Of a stretch of 27,227 bases of DNA, positions 7,897 through 15,731 are shown piece by piece. Position 1 is the first letter of the stretch; each line of letters opens with the position of its first letter. Both the position numbers and the translations under genes were made by a program. This DNA is from Candidatus Falkowbacteria bacterium CG10_big_fil_rev_8_21_14_0_10_44_15 (GTDB lineage Bacteria > Patescibacteriota > Patescibacteriia > Patescibacteriales > XYC2-FULL-47-12). The notes beneath the pieces are model-generated. The model made no database searches. It saw only the letters and a program-made list of their open reading frames with translations, and was not told where the DNA came from. Where the stretch lies: positions 3,068 through 30,294 of the forward strand of contig PFAT01000034.1 of NCBI GenBank assembly GCA_002773575.1, written 5' to 3'.

Positions 7897-9006
7897 TTAT
7901 TTCTTTGTGGCTATCAACATTACCCCTAAATAAATTATTTCCGGATTGTCCGGGTCAGCCGTTAAAATTACGCCGGCGCGGCTCGTGGGCAGCTTTTTTG
8001 AAGTCCAGGTTTTGCCGCCGTCTTGGGTCCAGCCTAACGAGGTGTTGGTAACGTAATAGACGCGCTCTTTATCTCGGGGATAAATAGCGATGGCGTTAAT
8101 CGCGGTTTTGTCAGCCGGCGGCACGAGCGTGATGGCGTTCCAGCGCTCGCCGTTGTTAACGGTGCGTATTAAGCCGGCTTTAGTGGCAATAATGACCGTA
8201 TTACTGTCGTTAAGCGCCAGCGCCATATCGGTAATTCTTACCGCGTCGGAGGCGTTAATTTGGCTTAACTGCTCAATGTATCCGACCCAGCTTTTGCCGC
8301 GATCAACGCTGCGATAAACTCCACTGCCTAAAGTAGCCGCCCATAAAATATTGGGGTTGCCGCGATTGATTAAAATCTTAACGACCGAGTTGGCGGCCGC
8401 CGCTTGGGTGTCGCTAAATCGCTTTAAAGTAGTCCAGGATTGCCCGTAATCCAAACTCTGAATTACCTCCCCCCGCGAAGTGCCGGCGTAAATTATTTTT
8501 TCCTCCCGCGGGTCAGCCGCTAAACCGTAAATTCTCACTTTGGGGTCGTTATCAAAATAAGTTTCCTGCCAAGAACGGCTGCAATCGCTGGATTTAAATA
8601 TCCGATTTTCGCTGGCCGCGTAAATTAAACATTTATTCTGCGGGCTGATCGCGATATCGGTGATGTAACGTTTGCCCAAAGTTTTGGCTACCGTCCAGCT
8701 CGCGCCCGCGTCATAAGAATAAAACAAGCCGTCGCTGTCGGTTCCGGCATAAACGGCATTTTTGTCTTGCGGGTCAAGCGCCAACGCCACTACATTAAGC
8801 TTATTAAAATTTAAAGGCTGACCGCTAACGGTAGCGACCAGCGTTTGCTGCCGCCAACTGCCGCCGCTGTTGACGCTTTTAAAAACGCCGCCGTCGGTTA
8901 CCGATTGGCCGTTGCCTGAACTTTGGAAAGTAATGGAGCAGCCCGACAAAAGCACAGAGATAATAAATAATCCGGCGACTAATTTGACTGTTTTTAAATT
9001 TAACAT
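7897..9006 (-). CDS. BNR/Asp-box repeat lipoprotein (Ycf48/sortilin-like beta-propeller)
   Basis: Predicted exported lipoprotein of unknown role. The N-terminal hydrophobic segment ends in the lipobox LSGC with Cys23 as the lipidation site. The rest holds seven Asp-box-like S/T-x-D/N-x-G-x-x-W motifs (for example SVNSGGSW, SYDAGASW, SLDYGQSW, SVDRGKSW, TVNNGERW, TQDGGKTW; one copy is degenerate, SSDCSRSW). This suggests a seven-bladed beta-propeller like Ycf48/HCF136 or the sortilin Vps10 domain. Such propellers bind proteins or glycans; no sialidase active-site arrangement is evident. It lies between holB and frr on the same strand, 49 nt after holB and 11 nt before frr, so a housekeeping role in envelope assembly is possible but unproven. 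Confidence 0.85.
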   Translation of the reverse strand: MLNLKTVKLVAGLFIISVLLSGCSITFQSSGNGQSVTDGGVFKSVNSGGSWRQQTLVATVSGQPLNFNKLNVVALALDPQDKNAVYAGTDSDGLFYSYDAGASWTVAKTLGKRYITDIAISPQNKCLIYAASENRIFKSSDCSRSWQETYFDNDPKVRIYGLAADPREEKIIYAGTSRGEVIQSLDYGQSWTTLKRFSDTQAAAANSVVKILINRGNPNILWAATLGSGVYRSVDRGKSWVGYIEQLSQINASDAVRITDMALALNDSNTVIIATKAGLIRTVNNGERWNAITLVPPADKTAINAIAIYPRDKERVYYVTNTSLGWTQDGGKTWTSKKLPTSRAGVILTADPDNPEIIYLGVMLIATKK

Positions 9007-9055
9007 AGGTATTAAGATAATTTTTAATTTTTAAAATTAGGGTTTATTTAAAAAT

Positions 9056-10078
9056 TTAAATTTGCAGACTAACGTTTTCCAGCACTAAGCGAGGGTTAAC
9101 GTTAGCGGCAATATGCTTCAGCCCTTGCTCCAGCGCTTGCCGGGCAGAGAGCAATTTATTTAAAGGCAGCTTAATTTGCTTTAACTCATCCAGCGCCACC
9201 TCGTTAGCCACGAATTCCTCTATCGGGAAGCTAAGGAGCAATAAATCTCGGATGACCGTTTGCCAAATGGCTAAAATGCCGGCGGCTTTAGCGCGGGCGG
9301 CAACGGCTTCGCCGGAATTAGCCGTTAGCTCCCCTGCCAGCCGCAACCGCTCGCCGGGGCTTGAGGCCAGTATTTTTAAGCAGCCGTGAATTATTTTTTC
9401 CCGTTCCGAAAAAAATTCCGGATTGCCCAACAGTTTGGCGGCGAGCGCCGGCCGGCCGGCGGAGATGCGCGCTATCGTTTTCGCTTGATGCCGCGACGCC
9501 TGATGTTCGTTAACCAGATAGTCGTATATCTGTTCGCGGGCGGCCGGACGAAACAACAGAATTTGCCCCCGGGAAACTATCGTCGGCGGCAGTTGGTCTA
9601 AAGAGCGGGCCAACAAAATTATCACTACGCCCGGCTTTGGCTCCTCTAAAGTTTTTAACAAAGCGTTAGCCGCCTCCAAACTTAAACTGGCCGCGTCCTT
9701 AATGATGCCGATTTTATAACGGCTGTTAAAAGCGCCTAAGTTCATCAGCCGGATAAAGCCGCGGATTTGCTCAATGGAAATGTTTTGTTTATCGTCTAAC
9801 CGCCGCTGTACGGTAATGTCGCTGTGGCTGCCTTTAACGGCCTGCCGGCAATTACCGCATTCCCCGCACGGCAATCCCCCTTTGCCTTCCCAAAAATTAT
9901 TGCATAACAGCGAAGCGGCAAAATGCTGCGCCAGTTTTCCTTTTCCCAAATCCTCAATGCCGGCAAAAATGTAAAAATGGGAAACTCGCTGGTTTAAGAT
10001 GCTGCCTTGCAAAAATTCAATAATATGGCGGTTGCCGAAAAAAGGCCAGTTAAATTCAAATTTTCTCCCGTCGCTCAT
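9056..10078 (-). CDS. holB: DNA polymerase III delta' subunit
   Basis: Clamp-loader subunit that helps load the sliding clamp. The 340-residue AAA+ protein has a degenerate P-loop GIEDLGKGK, as expected for a delta' that does not hydrolyse ATP. It also has the zinc-module cysteines CGECGNC together with an upstream Cys, the ALLKTLEEP motif, and SRG in IVSRGQILLF in place of the usual SRC sensor. The C-terminal half resembles the helical collar domain. An ATPase tau/gamma paralogue is unlikely, because the P-loop is degenerate and the protein is short. A promoter at 10087-10115 puts the transcription start almost on the ATG, so the message is probably leaderless. Confidence 0.9.
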   Translation of the reverse strand: MSDGRKFEFNWPFFGNRHIIEFLQGSILNQRVSHFYIFAGIEDLGKGKLAQHFAASLLCNNFWEGKGGLPCGECGNCRQAVKGSHSDITVQRRLDDKQNISIEQIRGFIRLMNLGAFNSRYKIGIIKDAASLSLEAANALLKTLEEPKPGVVIILLARSLDQLPPTIVSRGQILLFRPAAREQIYDYLVNEHQASRHQAKTIARISAGRPALAAKLLGNPEFFSEREKIIHGCLKILASSPGERLRLAGELTANSGEAVAARAKAAGILAIWQTVIRDLLLLSFPIEEFVANEVALDELKQIKLPLNKLLSARQALEQGLKHIAANVNPRLVLENVSLQI

Positions 10079-10086
10079 ATAAAAAA

Positions 10087-10115
10087 AGTATAGCAGACGC
10101 CGGATAAAAATTCAA
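10087..10115 (-). promoter_or_regulatory. holB promoter, probably giving a leaderless transcript
   Basis: On the minus strand TTGAAT (10115-10110), a 17-nt spacer and TATACT (10092-10087) match sigma-70 well. The predicted start near 10080 leaves only about 2 nt before the holB ATG (10078), and no Shine-Dalgarno sequence is present. It lies just after the terminator of the upstream radical SAM gene. Confidence 0.6.
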
Positions 10116-10120
10116 CGCTA

Positions 10121-10149
10121 AAAATAAAAGAGGCCGCCGAACGACCTCT
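10121..10149 (-). terminator. Rho-independent terminator of the radical SAM gene
   Basis: On the minus strand AGAGGTCG pairs with CGGCCTCT (outer arms 10149-10145 and 10133-10129, with one G-U pair) around a TTCGG loop, followed by TTTATTTT (10128-10121). It lies 27 nt after the stop codon at 10176. Confidence 0.85.
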
Positions 10150-10175
10150 TGATTGTATCAAAGAACAAGAACCAC

Positions 10176-12152
10176 TCACCTAACTTCAGTGATCACCCGC
10201 CGAAAGCAAAGCAGCCAGCGCCAAGTGTATACCGCCTCGCTTATGGCATACGGCAACATGGACAGATGCCAACGCCAGCTGCGCCGCGGATGCCACAGCT
10301 GCAACAAATTCCACTTCTGGCGCCCATACTTAATCCAAAACGAATTGAGCCAGCGGCGATTCATCGGTTGCCAGAAAGTCCGGGCGAACCAATCGCTCAC
10401 CCCGCGCAATTCGCCGGTTAGGTATTGCTGGCGTTCCGTTAAGTACGGCACTACTTCCACCTCGTAAAAAACGTGCTGGAAGACATAAAACTCTTTCAAA
10501 AAACATCCGACATAGCGCAAGTGCCGCCAAATTTCACTGCCAACATGCTGCCACCACGATACCGGACAGGCATTTGGCCGGCGATCAGTCCAAGGGCGCA
10601 AACGGTACAATCCGGCCACCATCGGATGCGAGCATTCAGTAAATGCCGCCCAACGATACCAAATGTAATTTTTCATCAGGCACAACCGCGTATGGCGATT
10701 ATGGTGGCGTTGCAACATCATCGCCATATTGCCCGCCGAGTATATCTGTTTCCAAGCGCGGTGATAGGTATCTAACCATTCGGCACGCGTCATCGGAGTT
10801 ACGGCGGCGGCAGCGAGATGTTCGCAAGCCGGTTGGAACGAATCGTAATTGTTAAAATCACTGTCCAGCTGAACGCCGGCGCAAACAGCGCGAACATGAT
10901 CTTCGCTGCCGGGCAGAGGCGTAAGCATAAACAACGATACTTGATCGGCACCTAAAGCGGTTAATTGCTCAATATCGCTAGCCACCGACTCGGGCGTATC
11001 GTAGGGAAAACCAATGATGTATCCGGCATGCACTCCAATCCCTAATTCTCGACACCGTCTCCATAGCTCTTCGTAGGTGTCAACGTGATTTTGATTTTTG
11101 CGCGCGCTTTTCAGGTTTTTCTTGTTCATAGACTCAACGCCCATGAATATTTGCGTGCAGCCGGCGGCGGCGGCTTTTTCCAGAAATCTCGGCTCATCGC
11201 CGCAGTGCAAATCCGCCTCCAGCATAAAGCTAATTTTACGACCTTCCTGCCGCAACGAAATCAGCCCGTCCAAAATAATTTCCCATTCCGGATTACGGAC
11301 GAAGTTGTCGTCCGTAAAAAAGAATGACGCCTGACCGTATAGTTTGCACTGTTCGCGCACAAAGGCGATAATGGCTCGCGGGTCGCGCCAGCGCGGATCG
11401 CGCCCCTGCACATTTATTATCGTACAAAAAGTGCAGGGATGCGGACAGCCGCGGCCGGTATCTATCGTCGTGAGCCGCGTAGCGAATTTTTGAACATAAG
11501 CGGGCAGGTGACGCGGCAGGGGCGCATCAATGAGCTTTGGCCGACCGCCCCGGTAAAGCGCCTGCGGCTGACCGCGCATAATATCCCCCAGCACTTCCGG
11601 CCACTTTTCTTCCGCCTCGCCGCTAAAAACAATTACGCCGCTATCCATGAGCTGCTGCACTTCCGGCGGCATCAGGTGCGGACAAGGCACTTTCGGCCGA
11701 GTGCGATCATCAGCGGAAATTCCGTCGCGCAAAGTCGCGATGGAGCCGCTCACATGAAAACCGCCGATGACGCAAATAGCGCCTAACTTTTGCCATCTGG
11801 CAATCAGGTCGCAGGCGCGCGGAAATTGGCGCGTCTGCACGCCCACTAAACCGACAACGAGTTTAACGCCGCTTGGTTGGCGACGAAAACGACGCTCCAA
11901 TTGTTTGAGTTTACCCGCGTCTGACCACAAACCGTCTTCCAGCATATGCACTTCTACCTCAAGCTGCGCATAAGCCGGCGTTTGCCGTAAGATAGCGGCG
12001 GCGGCGCGCGTCAAAGTATCCATCACCACCAAACTGTTAGAGGGCAATACTCCCCGCCAAAACCGATTGACGTAACCACCCGGATCGTATGCACTCGGCA
12101 TAATTAAAATCACCACCAACTTTTCCACTTCTCCAGCGGCTAAGGTTACCAT
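10176..12152 (-). CDS. Radical SAM protein with cobalamin-binding-like N-terminus
   Basis: Predicted 4Fe-4S radical SAM enzyme; substrate unknown. I chose the ATG at 12152 (658 residues) because AGGAGA lies 6 nt upstream; a TTG at 12173 would add seven residues. Residues 1-200 look like a B12-binding Rossmann domain (LVVGLVGVQTRQFP ... CVIGGFHVSGSI), but the canonical DxHxxG cobalamin ligand motif is not evident. The cluster motif CPHPCTFC (Cys236, 240, 243) is followed by a radical SAM barrel with DDNFVRNPEW, FMGVESMNKKNL, YIIGFPYDTPESV and LTPLPGSEDH. The C-terminal 200 residues are rich in Trp, Tyr and Arg and match no domain I know. It is monocistronic with its own terminator, and its GC-rich composition contrasts with the glycan genes. 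Confidence 0.85.
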   Translation of the reverse strand: MVTLAAGEVEKLVVILIMPSAYDPGGYVNRFWRGVLPSNSLVVMDTLTRAAAAILRQTPAYAQLEVEVHMLEDGLWSDAGKLKQLERRFRRQPSGVKLVVGLVGVQTRQFPRACDLIARWQKLGAICVIGGFHVSGSIATLRDGISADDRTRPKVPCPHLMPPEVQQLMDSGVIVFSGEAEEKWPEVLGDIMRGQPQALYRGGRPKLIDAPLPRHLPAYVQKFATRLTTIDTGRGCPHPCTFCTIINVQGRDPRWRDPRAIIAFVREQCKLYGQASFFFTDDNFVRNPEWEIILDGLISLRQEGRKISFMLEADLHCGDEPRFLEKAAAAGCTQIFMGVESMNKKNLKSARKNQNHVDTYEELWRRCRELGIGVHAGYIIGFPYDTPESVASDIEQLTALGADQVSLFMLTPLPGSEDHVRAVCAGVQLDSDFNNYDSFQPACEHLAAAAVTPMTRAEWLDTYHRAWKQIYSAGNMAMMLQRHHNRHTRLCLMKNYIWYRWAAFTECSHPMVAGLYRLRPWTDRRPNACPVSWWQHVGSEIWRHLRYVGCFLKEFYVFQHVFYEVEVVPYLTERQQYLTGELRGVSDWFARTFWQPMNRRWLNSFWIKYGRQKWNLLQLWHPRRSWRWHLSMLPYAISEAVYTWRWLLCFRRVITEVR

Positions 12153-12158
12153 CGCATC

Positions 12159-12164
12159 TCTCCT
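12159..12164 (-). promoter_or_regulatory. Shine-Dalgarno site deciding the radical SAM start
   Basis: AGGAGA on the minus strand, 6 nt before the ATG at 12152, is one of the few strong ribosome-binding sites in the window. It lies inside the reading frame if the TTG at 12173 were used, which argues for the ATG. Confidence 0.65.
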
Positions 12165-12260
12165 CTCTAGCAAAATTTAATTTTTTATGAGTGTTGACGC
12201 CGAGGTTGAGTAAATAAAAAGAACTAACTTAGTTTTTATCATACTACGAAATTAATGTTT

Positions 12261-12297
12261 GGTACACCCCCATGCCCTTACGGGTGTGGGGAACGGC
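12261..12297 (+). repeat. Strong solitary hairpin resembling a type I-E CRISPR repeat
   Basis: In the plus-strand RNA CCCCAUGCCC (12268-12277) pairs with GGGUGUGGGG (12282-12291) around a UUAC loop, with two adjacent G-U pairs; in the opposite RNA those become A-C mismatches. The flanks, read on the minus strand as GTTCCCC and GGGGGTGTACC, recall type I-E CRISPR repeats, but there is one copy, the inner part is longer, and no cas gene is near. It has no T-tract and lies between two divergent promoters. Confidence 0.5.
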
Positions 12298-12300
12298 TAC

Positions 12301-12329
12301 TTGCTTAAATTATAAAAATTTACTATAAT
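12301..12329 (+). promoter_or_regulatory. Promoter of the WbaP-like gene
   Basis: TTGCTT (12301-12306), a 17-nt spacer and a perfect TATAAT (12324-12329) lie just upstream of the sugar-phosphate transferase gene. The predicted start near 12336 gives a leader of about 14 nt without a Shine-Dalgarno sequence. Confidence 0.72.
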
Positions 12330-12349
12330 CTAAGCTATCAATCAACTTT

Positions 12350-13723
12350 ATGAGCTACCAATCGCTTTACATTAAAAAATACATTCTTCTTCTGGGCGAT
12401 GTCATCACTTTATATTTGTCGCTATATTTAACCCTGCTTGGCCGCTACGGTTATCTGGATATGGGACGGTCTTGGTCGCAACATTTATGGCCGTTTACCG
12501 CGCTCTTTTTATTGTGGCTGATTATTTGGTACATCAGCAATCTTTACGACCTAACCTTGGCGGTAAATAATTTTAAGTTCTACTCCCGCACCACGAAAGC
12601 GTTGTTTTTCAGTTTTCTTTTGGGAGCCGCTTTTTTTTACTTAATGCCGCAGTTGGGAATCGCCCCCAAGCGCAATTTATTGATTGACATCGTCATTACC
12701 GCCGTATTATTTTTAAGCTGGCGGCAATTGTATAATCTAATATTAAAATCTTATTTGCCGAAAAATAACATCGCCATCATCGGGCTTAACCAGCAGGTAA
12801 AAGAGCTGATTAAATATTTCAACGACCACCCGCACTTGGGTTTTAACATCGCTTTTATCTTCTACGATGAAGACGTTTATGAAGAGGGTCTTTATAACAT
12901 CCCGCTTTTAAAAAATACGGCGCAAATAAAAGAGCGGCTGATTAAGGAGGGGGTGAGCACGGTGGTTTTGGTGGATGACATGAGGAAAGCGGATGAATTG
13001 CGCTCCCACCTCTTTAATTGCCTGCATTTAGGAATTGACTTCATCAACCTCCCCCATTTTTACGAAAAAATCAGCGGCAAGGTGCCGCTGGAATCTTTAA
13101 GCCAAACCTGGTTTTTAGAAAATTTGCACGAAGGCGGGAAACTTTGGTTTGATAAATTAAAAAGGTTGATTGACGTTATTTTGGCCGCGCTGGTATTTAT
13201 TATCAGTTTGCCCTTTTGGCTGCCGGTGGCGCTCATGATTAGCTGGGAAAGCTACGGTCCGATATTTTATAAACAACAGCGAGTCGGCAAAAATAATAAA
13301 TTAATTTATTTAAAAAAATTCCGCACCATGGCGGAGGAAGGCAACACTCGCCGGCCGACCGTTCCTAACGACCCGCGCATCACCCGCTTTGGCAGGTTAT
13401 TGCGCAAAACGCGCTTAGACGAACTGCCGCAGGTGTTAAACATCATCAAAGGCGAGATGTCTATTATCGGCCCGCGCCCGGAGCGGCCGGAAATCGCCCG
13501 GCAACTGCAAACCGAAATTCCTTTTTACAATGAACGCACCCTGTTACTGCCGGGCGTTACCGGCTGGGACCAAGTCTGCGGCGAGTACCATTCTCCGAGT
13601 AAAGAAGATACTTTAAAGAAATTGCAATACGACCTCTACTATATAAAAAACAGGTCGCTTTTTTTGGACCTGCTGATTTTATTAAAAACCATCCGCACCG
13701 TGCTGATTAGAAAAGGAGTGTAA
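12350..13723 (+). CDS. Polyprenyl-phosphate sugar-1-phosphate transferase (WbaP/exopolysaccharide PGT type)
   Basis: Starts glycan assembly by moving a sugar-1-phosphate from a nucleotide sugar to undecaprenyl phosphate at the inner membrane face. Seen in 457 residues: about four N-terminal membrane helices (1-130), a central Rossmann-like CoA-binding-type domain (IAIIGLNQQVKELI), a re-entrant membrane helix after KRLIDVILAAL, and the catalytic sugar-transferase domain. That domain has KKFRTM, the Asp-Glu dyad in LDELPQ (357-358), GEMSIIGPRPERPE and the PGVTGWDQV segment. Which sugar is used cannot be told. It is the only glycan gene on the plus strand and converges with the operon on its right, ending 38 nt from the last gene there. 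It probably primes the glycan made by that operon. Confidence 0.93.
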   Translation: MSYQSLYIKKYILLLGDVITLYLSLYLTLLGRYGYLDMGRSWSQHLWPFTALFLLWLIIWYISNLYDLTLAVNNFKFYSRTTKALFFSFLLGAAFFYLMPQLGIAPKRNLLIDIVITAVLFLSWRQLYNLILKSYLPKNNIAIIGLNQQVKELIKYFNDHPHLGFNIAFIFYDEDVYEEGLYNIPLLKNTAQIKERLIKEGVSTVVLVDDMRKADELRSHLFNCLHLGIDFINLPHFYEKISGKVPLESLSQTWFLENLHEGGKLWFDKLKRLIDVILAALVFIISLPFWLPVALMISWESYGPIFYKQQRVGKNNKLIYLKKFRTMAEEGNTRRPTVPNDPRITRFGRLLRKTRLDELPQVLNIIKGEMSIIGPRPERPEIARQLQTEIPFYNERTLLLPGVTGWDQVCGEYHSPSKEDTLKKLQYDLYYIKNRSLFLDLLILLKTIRTVLIRKGV

Positions 13724-13761
13724 ATAATTATTTCAGATTTAAAATTATTCTAAAACCAATG

Positions 13762-14022
13762 CTACCCGGCTGCTAACCAGCCGCGTTTTTTTAAATACTC
13801 AATCACCTGCTCAACACACTGATCAACTGTTTTCTGATCAGTTTTTAATTCAAGATCGGCATCGTTAGGGATTTCGTACGGATTAGTCGCGCTGACGCCG
13901 ATTAGATTATTTATTTCTCCGGCCGAAGCTTGCTTATATAAACCTTTAGTATCTCGGGCAACGCATGTTTCTAAAGAAGCGTTACTAAATAATTCAACAA
14001 AATTATTGTGAGGCAGATTCAT
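13762..14022 (-). pseudogene. C-terminal fragment of an APS kinase (cysC-like), P-loop lost
   Basis: The 86-residue frame matches only the C-terminal half of adenylylsulfate kinase. Residues from about 8 on (NFVELFSNASLETC, RDTKGLYKQASAGEI, NPYEIPNDADLEL) align with residues about 100-177 of the intact CysC encoded just upstream, at roughly half identity by eye. The N-terminal P-loop and APS-binding half are missing, so kinase activity is not expected. Its ATG overlaps the stop (ATGA) of a 19-codon frame (14078-14019) that resembles the start of a SemiSWEET transporter. It is 80 nt after cysC. A recent local duplication is unlikely given the divergence. It may be expressed as a small protein, but a decaying gene fusion is more likely. 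Confidence 0.7.
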
Positions 14023-14078
14023 CTTGGTGTGCTTACCGTAGCTATCCAGCCCAGCACTTGAGCTACATCAAAATTCAT
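14019..14078 (-). other. 19-codon frame, possible SemiSWEET N-terminal remnant
   Basis: The peptide MNFDVAQVLGWIATVSTPR resembles the first residues of SemiSWEET/PQ-loop sugar transporters (N-terminal QIIGWIATV-type helix) and then stops. The TGA overlaps the ATG of the APS kinase fragment. It is too short to be sure; it may mark a deletion junction. Confidence 0.25.
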
Positions 14079-14102
14079 ATTTTACTTCTCACTCTTAGAT
14101 AA

Positions 14103-14636
14103 TCAACATAACATTCCACTATCTTTTAAGTATGTAATAATTAAATTAGCGCACTGGTCAACGTTAAGATTGTCTGTTCTTATCTCCAAGTCAGAATTTT
14201 GTGGCTCTTCATACGGATCGTCAATGCCGGTAAATTGCTTTATATCTCCGGCCCTTACTTTCTTATACAGCCCCTTCGGGTCCCTTTGTTCGCACACCTC
14301 TAGAGGTGTGTTTACAAAAATCTCTACGTAATTAATTAAGCTTTCTCTCCCCCATTCTCTGTGATAGCGATAGGGTGAAATAAAACTTGCTATCACAACA
14401 TAGCCCTTTTCTTGGTAATTTTTAGCCAAGCTAATAGCTAATTTTATATTTTTATCTCTATCTTCTTTACTAAAACCAAGTTTTTCTTTGGCCGCTGTCC
14501 TGACTTCATCTCCATCCAGGTGATGAATTTTTAAGCTACTATCTGATAGCAACTCCTTGACTTTCTGGGCAATAGTGGTCTTACCAGAAGCTGACAAGCC
14601 AGTCAGCCACAATACGCATGTTCTATTTTTATTCAT
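14103..14636 (-). CDS. cysC: Adenylylsulfate (APS) kinase
   Basis: Phosphorylates APS to PAPS, the sulfate donor for sulfotransferases. The 177-residue length is typical. Seen: P-loop GLSASGKTT at residues 13-21, DGDEVR, LGFSKEDRDKNI, FISPYR, and RDPKGLYKKVRAGDIKQFTG followed by DPYEEP. The start overlaps the ATP sulfurylase stop by 4 nt, so translation is probably coupled. With no sulfite-reducing genes in view and a position at the end of a surface-glycan operon, a role in sulfating the glycan is more likely than assimilation, although no sulfotransferase is visible in the window. An 18-bp perfect palindrome at 14293-14310 lies in the coding sequence for TPLEV and is probably chance. Confidence 0.95.
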   Translation of the reverse strand: MNKNRTCVLWLTGLSASGKTTIAQKVKELLSDSSLKIHHLDGDEVRTAAKEKLGFSKEDRDKNIKLAISLAKNYQEKGYVVIASFISPYRYHREWGRESLINYVEIFVNTPLEVCEQRDPKGLYKKVRAGDIKQFTGIDDPYEEPQNSDLEIRTDNLNVDQCANLIITYLKDSGMLC

Positions 14637-15718
14637 ACAAAAGGATTTGGGTGATTTAATAAAATTTTATTTATTTCCGGACGCATACACTCTTCCGGTA
14701 TCGCTTGCCCACTCTGTATCATCTCGCGCATTTTAGTTCCGCTGACGAAAACCTTGTCGTTATCAGCATGTCTACATTCTCCTTGTATGACAATATCTCC
14801 GCATTGCCGGCAAAAGCTGGCATTTTTAAATTTTAAAATTTCAATGCCAAGCTCTTCTTTGCTAAAATTATCAAAAATACGATGAGCGGCATAAGGGTCA
14901 TAGTAGCTGCCTACGCCTGCGTGATCGCGTCCGATGATCATGTGCGTACAGCCGAAATTTTTTCTTATTAAGGCGTGAAATATTGCTTCCCTAGGCCCGG
15001 CATAATTCATTTTCATGGGCAAAATCCCTAAAAATACCTTTTCTTTAGGATAGTAAATATCTATTAATTTTTGATAGGCTCTTAAAATTACTTCATCTTT
15101 AAAATCTCCGATTTTTTTCTTACCAATAACTGGATTTATAAATAAGCCGTCAACTTGCTCCAAGGCTTTTTTTTGTAAAAATTCATGGCTACGATGAGGG
15201 ACATTTCTGGTTTGGAAAGCCACTACTGTTTTCCAGCCGTTTTCTTTAAAAATTTTTTTTGTTTCTTCAGGACTAAAATAAAATTCGGGAAAAATTTTTT
15301 CATGGTCGGAAATTTTTTCCAAATCACCGCCGACCAAATAATCGCCTTTCTGTCTTATTCCATTAACGCCGGGATGAGCTAAATCTGTCGTGCCAAAAAC
15401 TTTCTGCGCATATTCATCCTTGTTATAAGGATAAATTTCAATATTTTTTAAAATGACCTTGTGATTGTTGTTTGTATCAACTATTATAATATCATTGCTG
15501 ACTTTTATATTTTGTCTGTCTTTTTCATCTACATCAAAAACAACCGGAATGCTCCATACGCTTCCGTTTGCCAAGCGCATATTGTCTAAAACCGACTGAA
15601 AATCTTGTTGGCGCAAGAAACCTGTTAAAGGCGCGTAAGTTCCGTTTATGATGTTAAACGCATCCTGAATAGTTTCTTTTGTTGACTTTATGATTAGATT
15701 ACTGTGTTTTTCAGACAT
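14633..15718 (-). CDS. sat: ATP sulfurylase (sulfate adenylyltransferase)
   Basis: Makes APS from ATP and sulfate. The single-chain 361-residue enzyme is of the Sat/MET3 type, not CysDN. Seen: an N-terminal PUA-like domain with YAPLTGFL, the nucleotide-binding motif QTRNVPHRSHE at 169-179, NPVIG, and GRDHAGVG at 263-270. A Cys-rich segment with Cys303, Cys306, Cys315 and His317 probably binds zinc, as in Thermus and archaeal relatives. The C-terminal helices contain FVSGTKMREM. It ends overlapping cysC by 4 nt and begins 13 nt after the flippase gene. The pair makes PAPS from sulfate. Confidence 0.96.
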   Translation of the reverse strand: MSEKHSNLIIKSTKETIQDAFNIINGTYAPLTGFLRQQDFQSVLDNMRLANGSVWSIPVVFDVDEKDRQNIKVSNDIIIVDTNNNHKVILKNIEIYPYNKDEYAQKVFGTTDLAHPGVNGIRQKGDYLVGGDLEKISDHEKIFPEFYFSPEETKKIFKENGWKTVVAFQTRNVPHRSHEFLQKKALEQVDGLFINPVIGKKKIGDFKDEVILRAYQKLIDIYYPKEKVFLGILPMKMNYAGPREAIFHALIRKNFGCTHMIIGRDHAGVGSYYDPYAAHRIFDNFSKEELGIEILKFKNASFCRQCGDIVIQGECRHADNDKVFVSGTKMREMIQSGQAIPEECMRPEINKILLNHPNPFV

Positions 15719-15731
15719 ATTATAAATTTAA

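Noticed and set aside
13723..13749. AATAATT/AATTATT inverted repeat between the convergent WbaP-like gene and the APS kinase fragment
   Set aside because: Seven A-T pairs with a 13-nt loop and no T-tract is too weak to call a terminator.
14293..14310. 18-bp perfect palindrome in cysC
   Set aside because: It is explained by codons for the conserved residues TPLEV and is inside an intact gene, so an operator is unlikely.
15253..15260. Run of eight T (A on the coding strand) in sat
   Set aside because: A/T runs of this length are expected in AT-rich genes, and the frame is intact and conserved.
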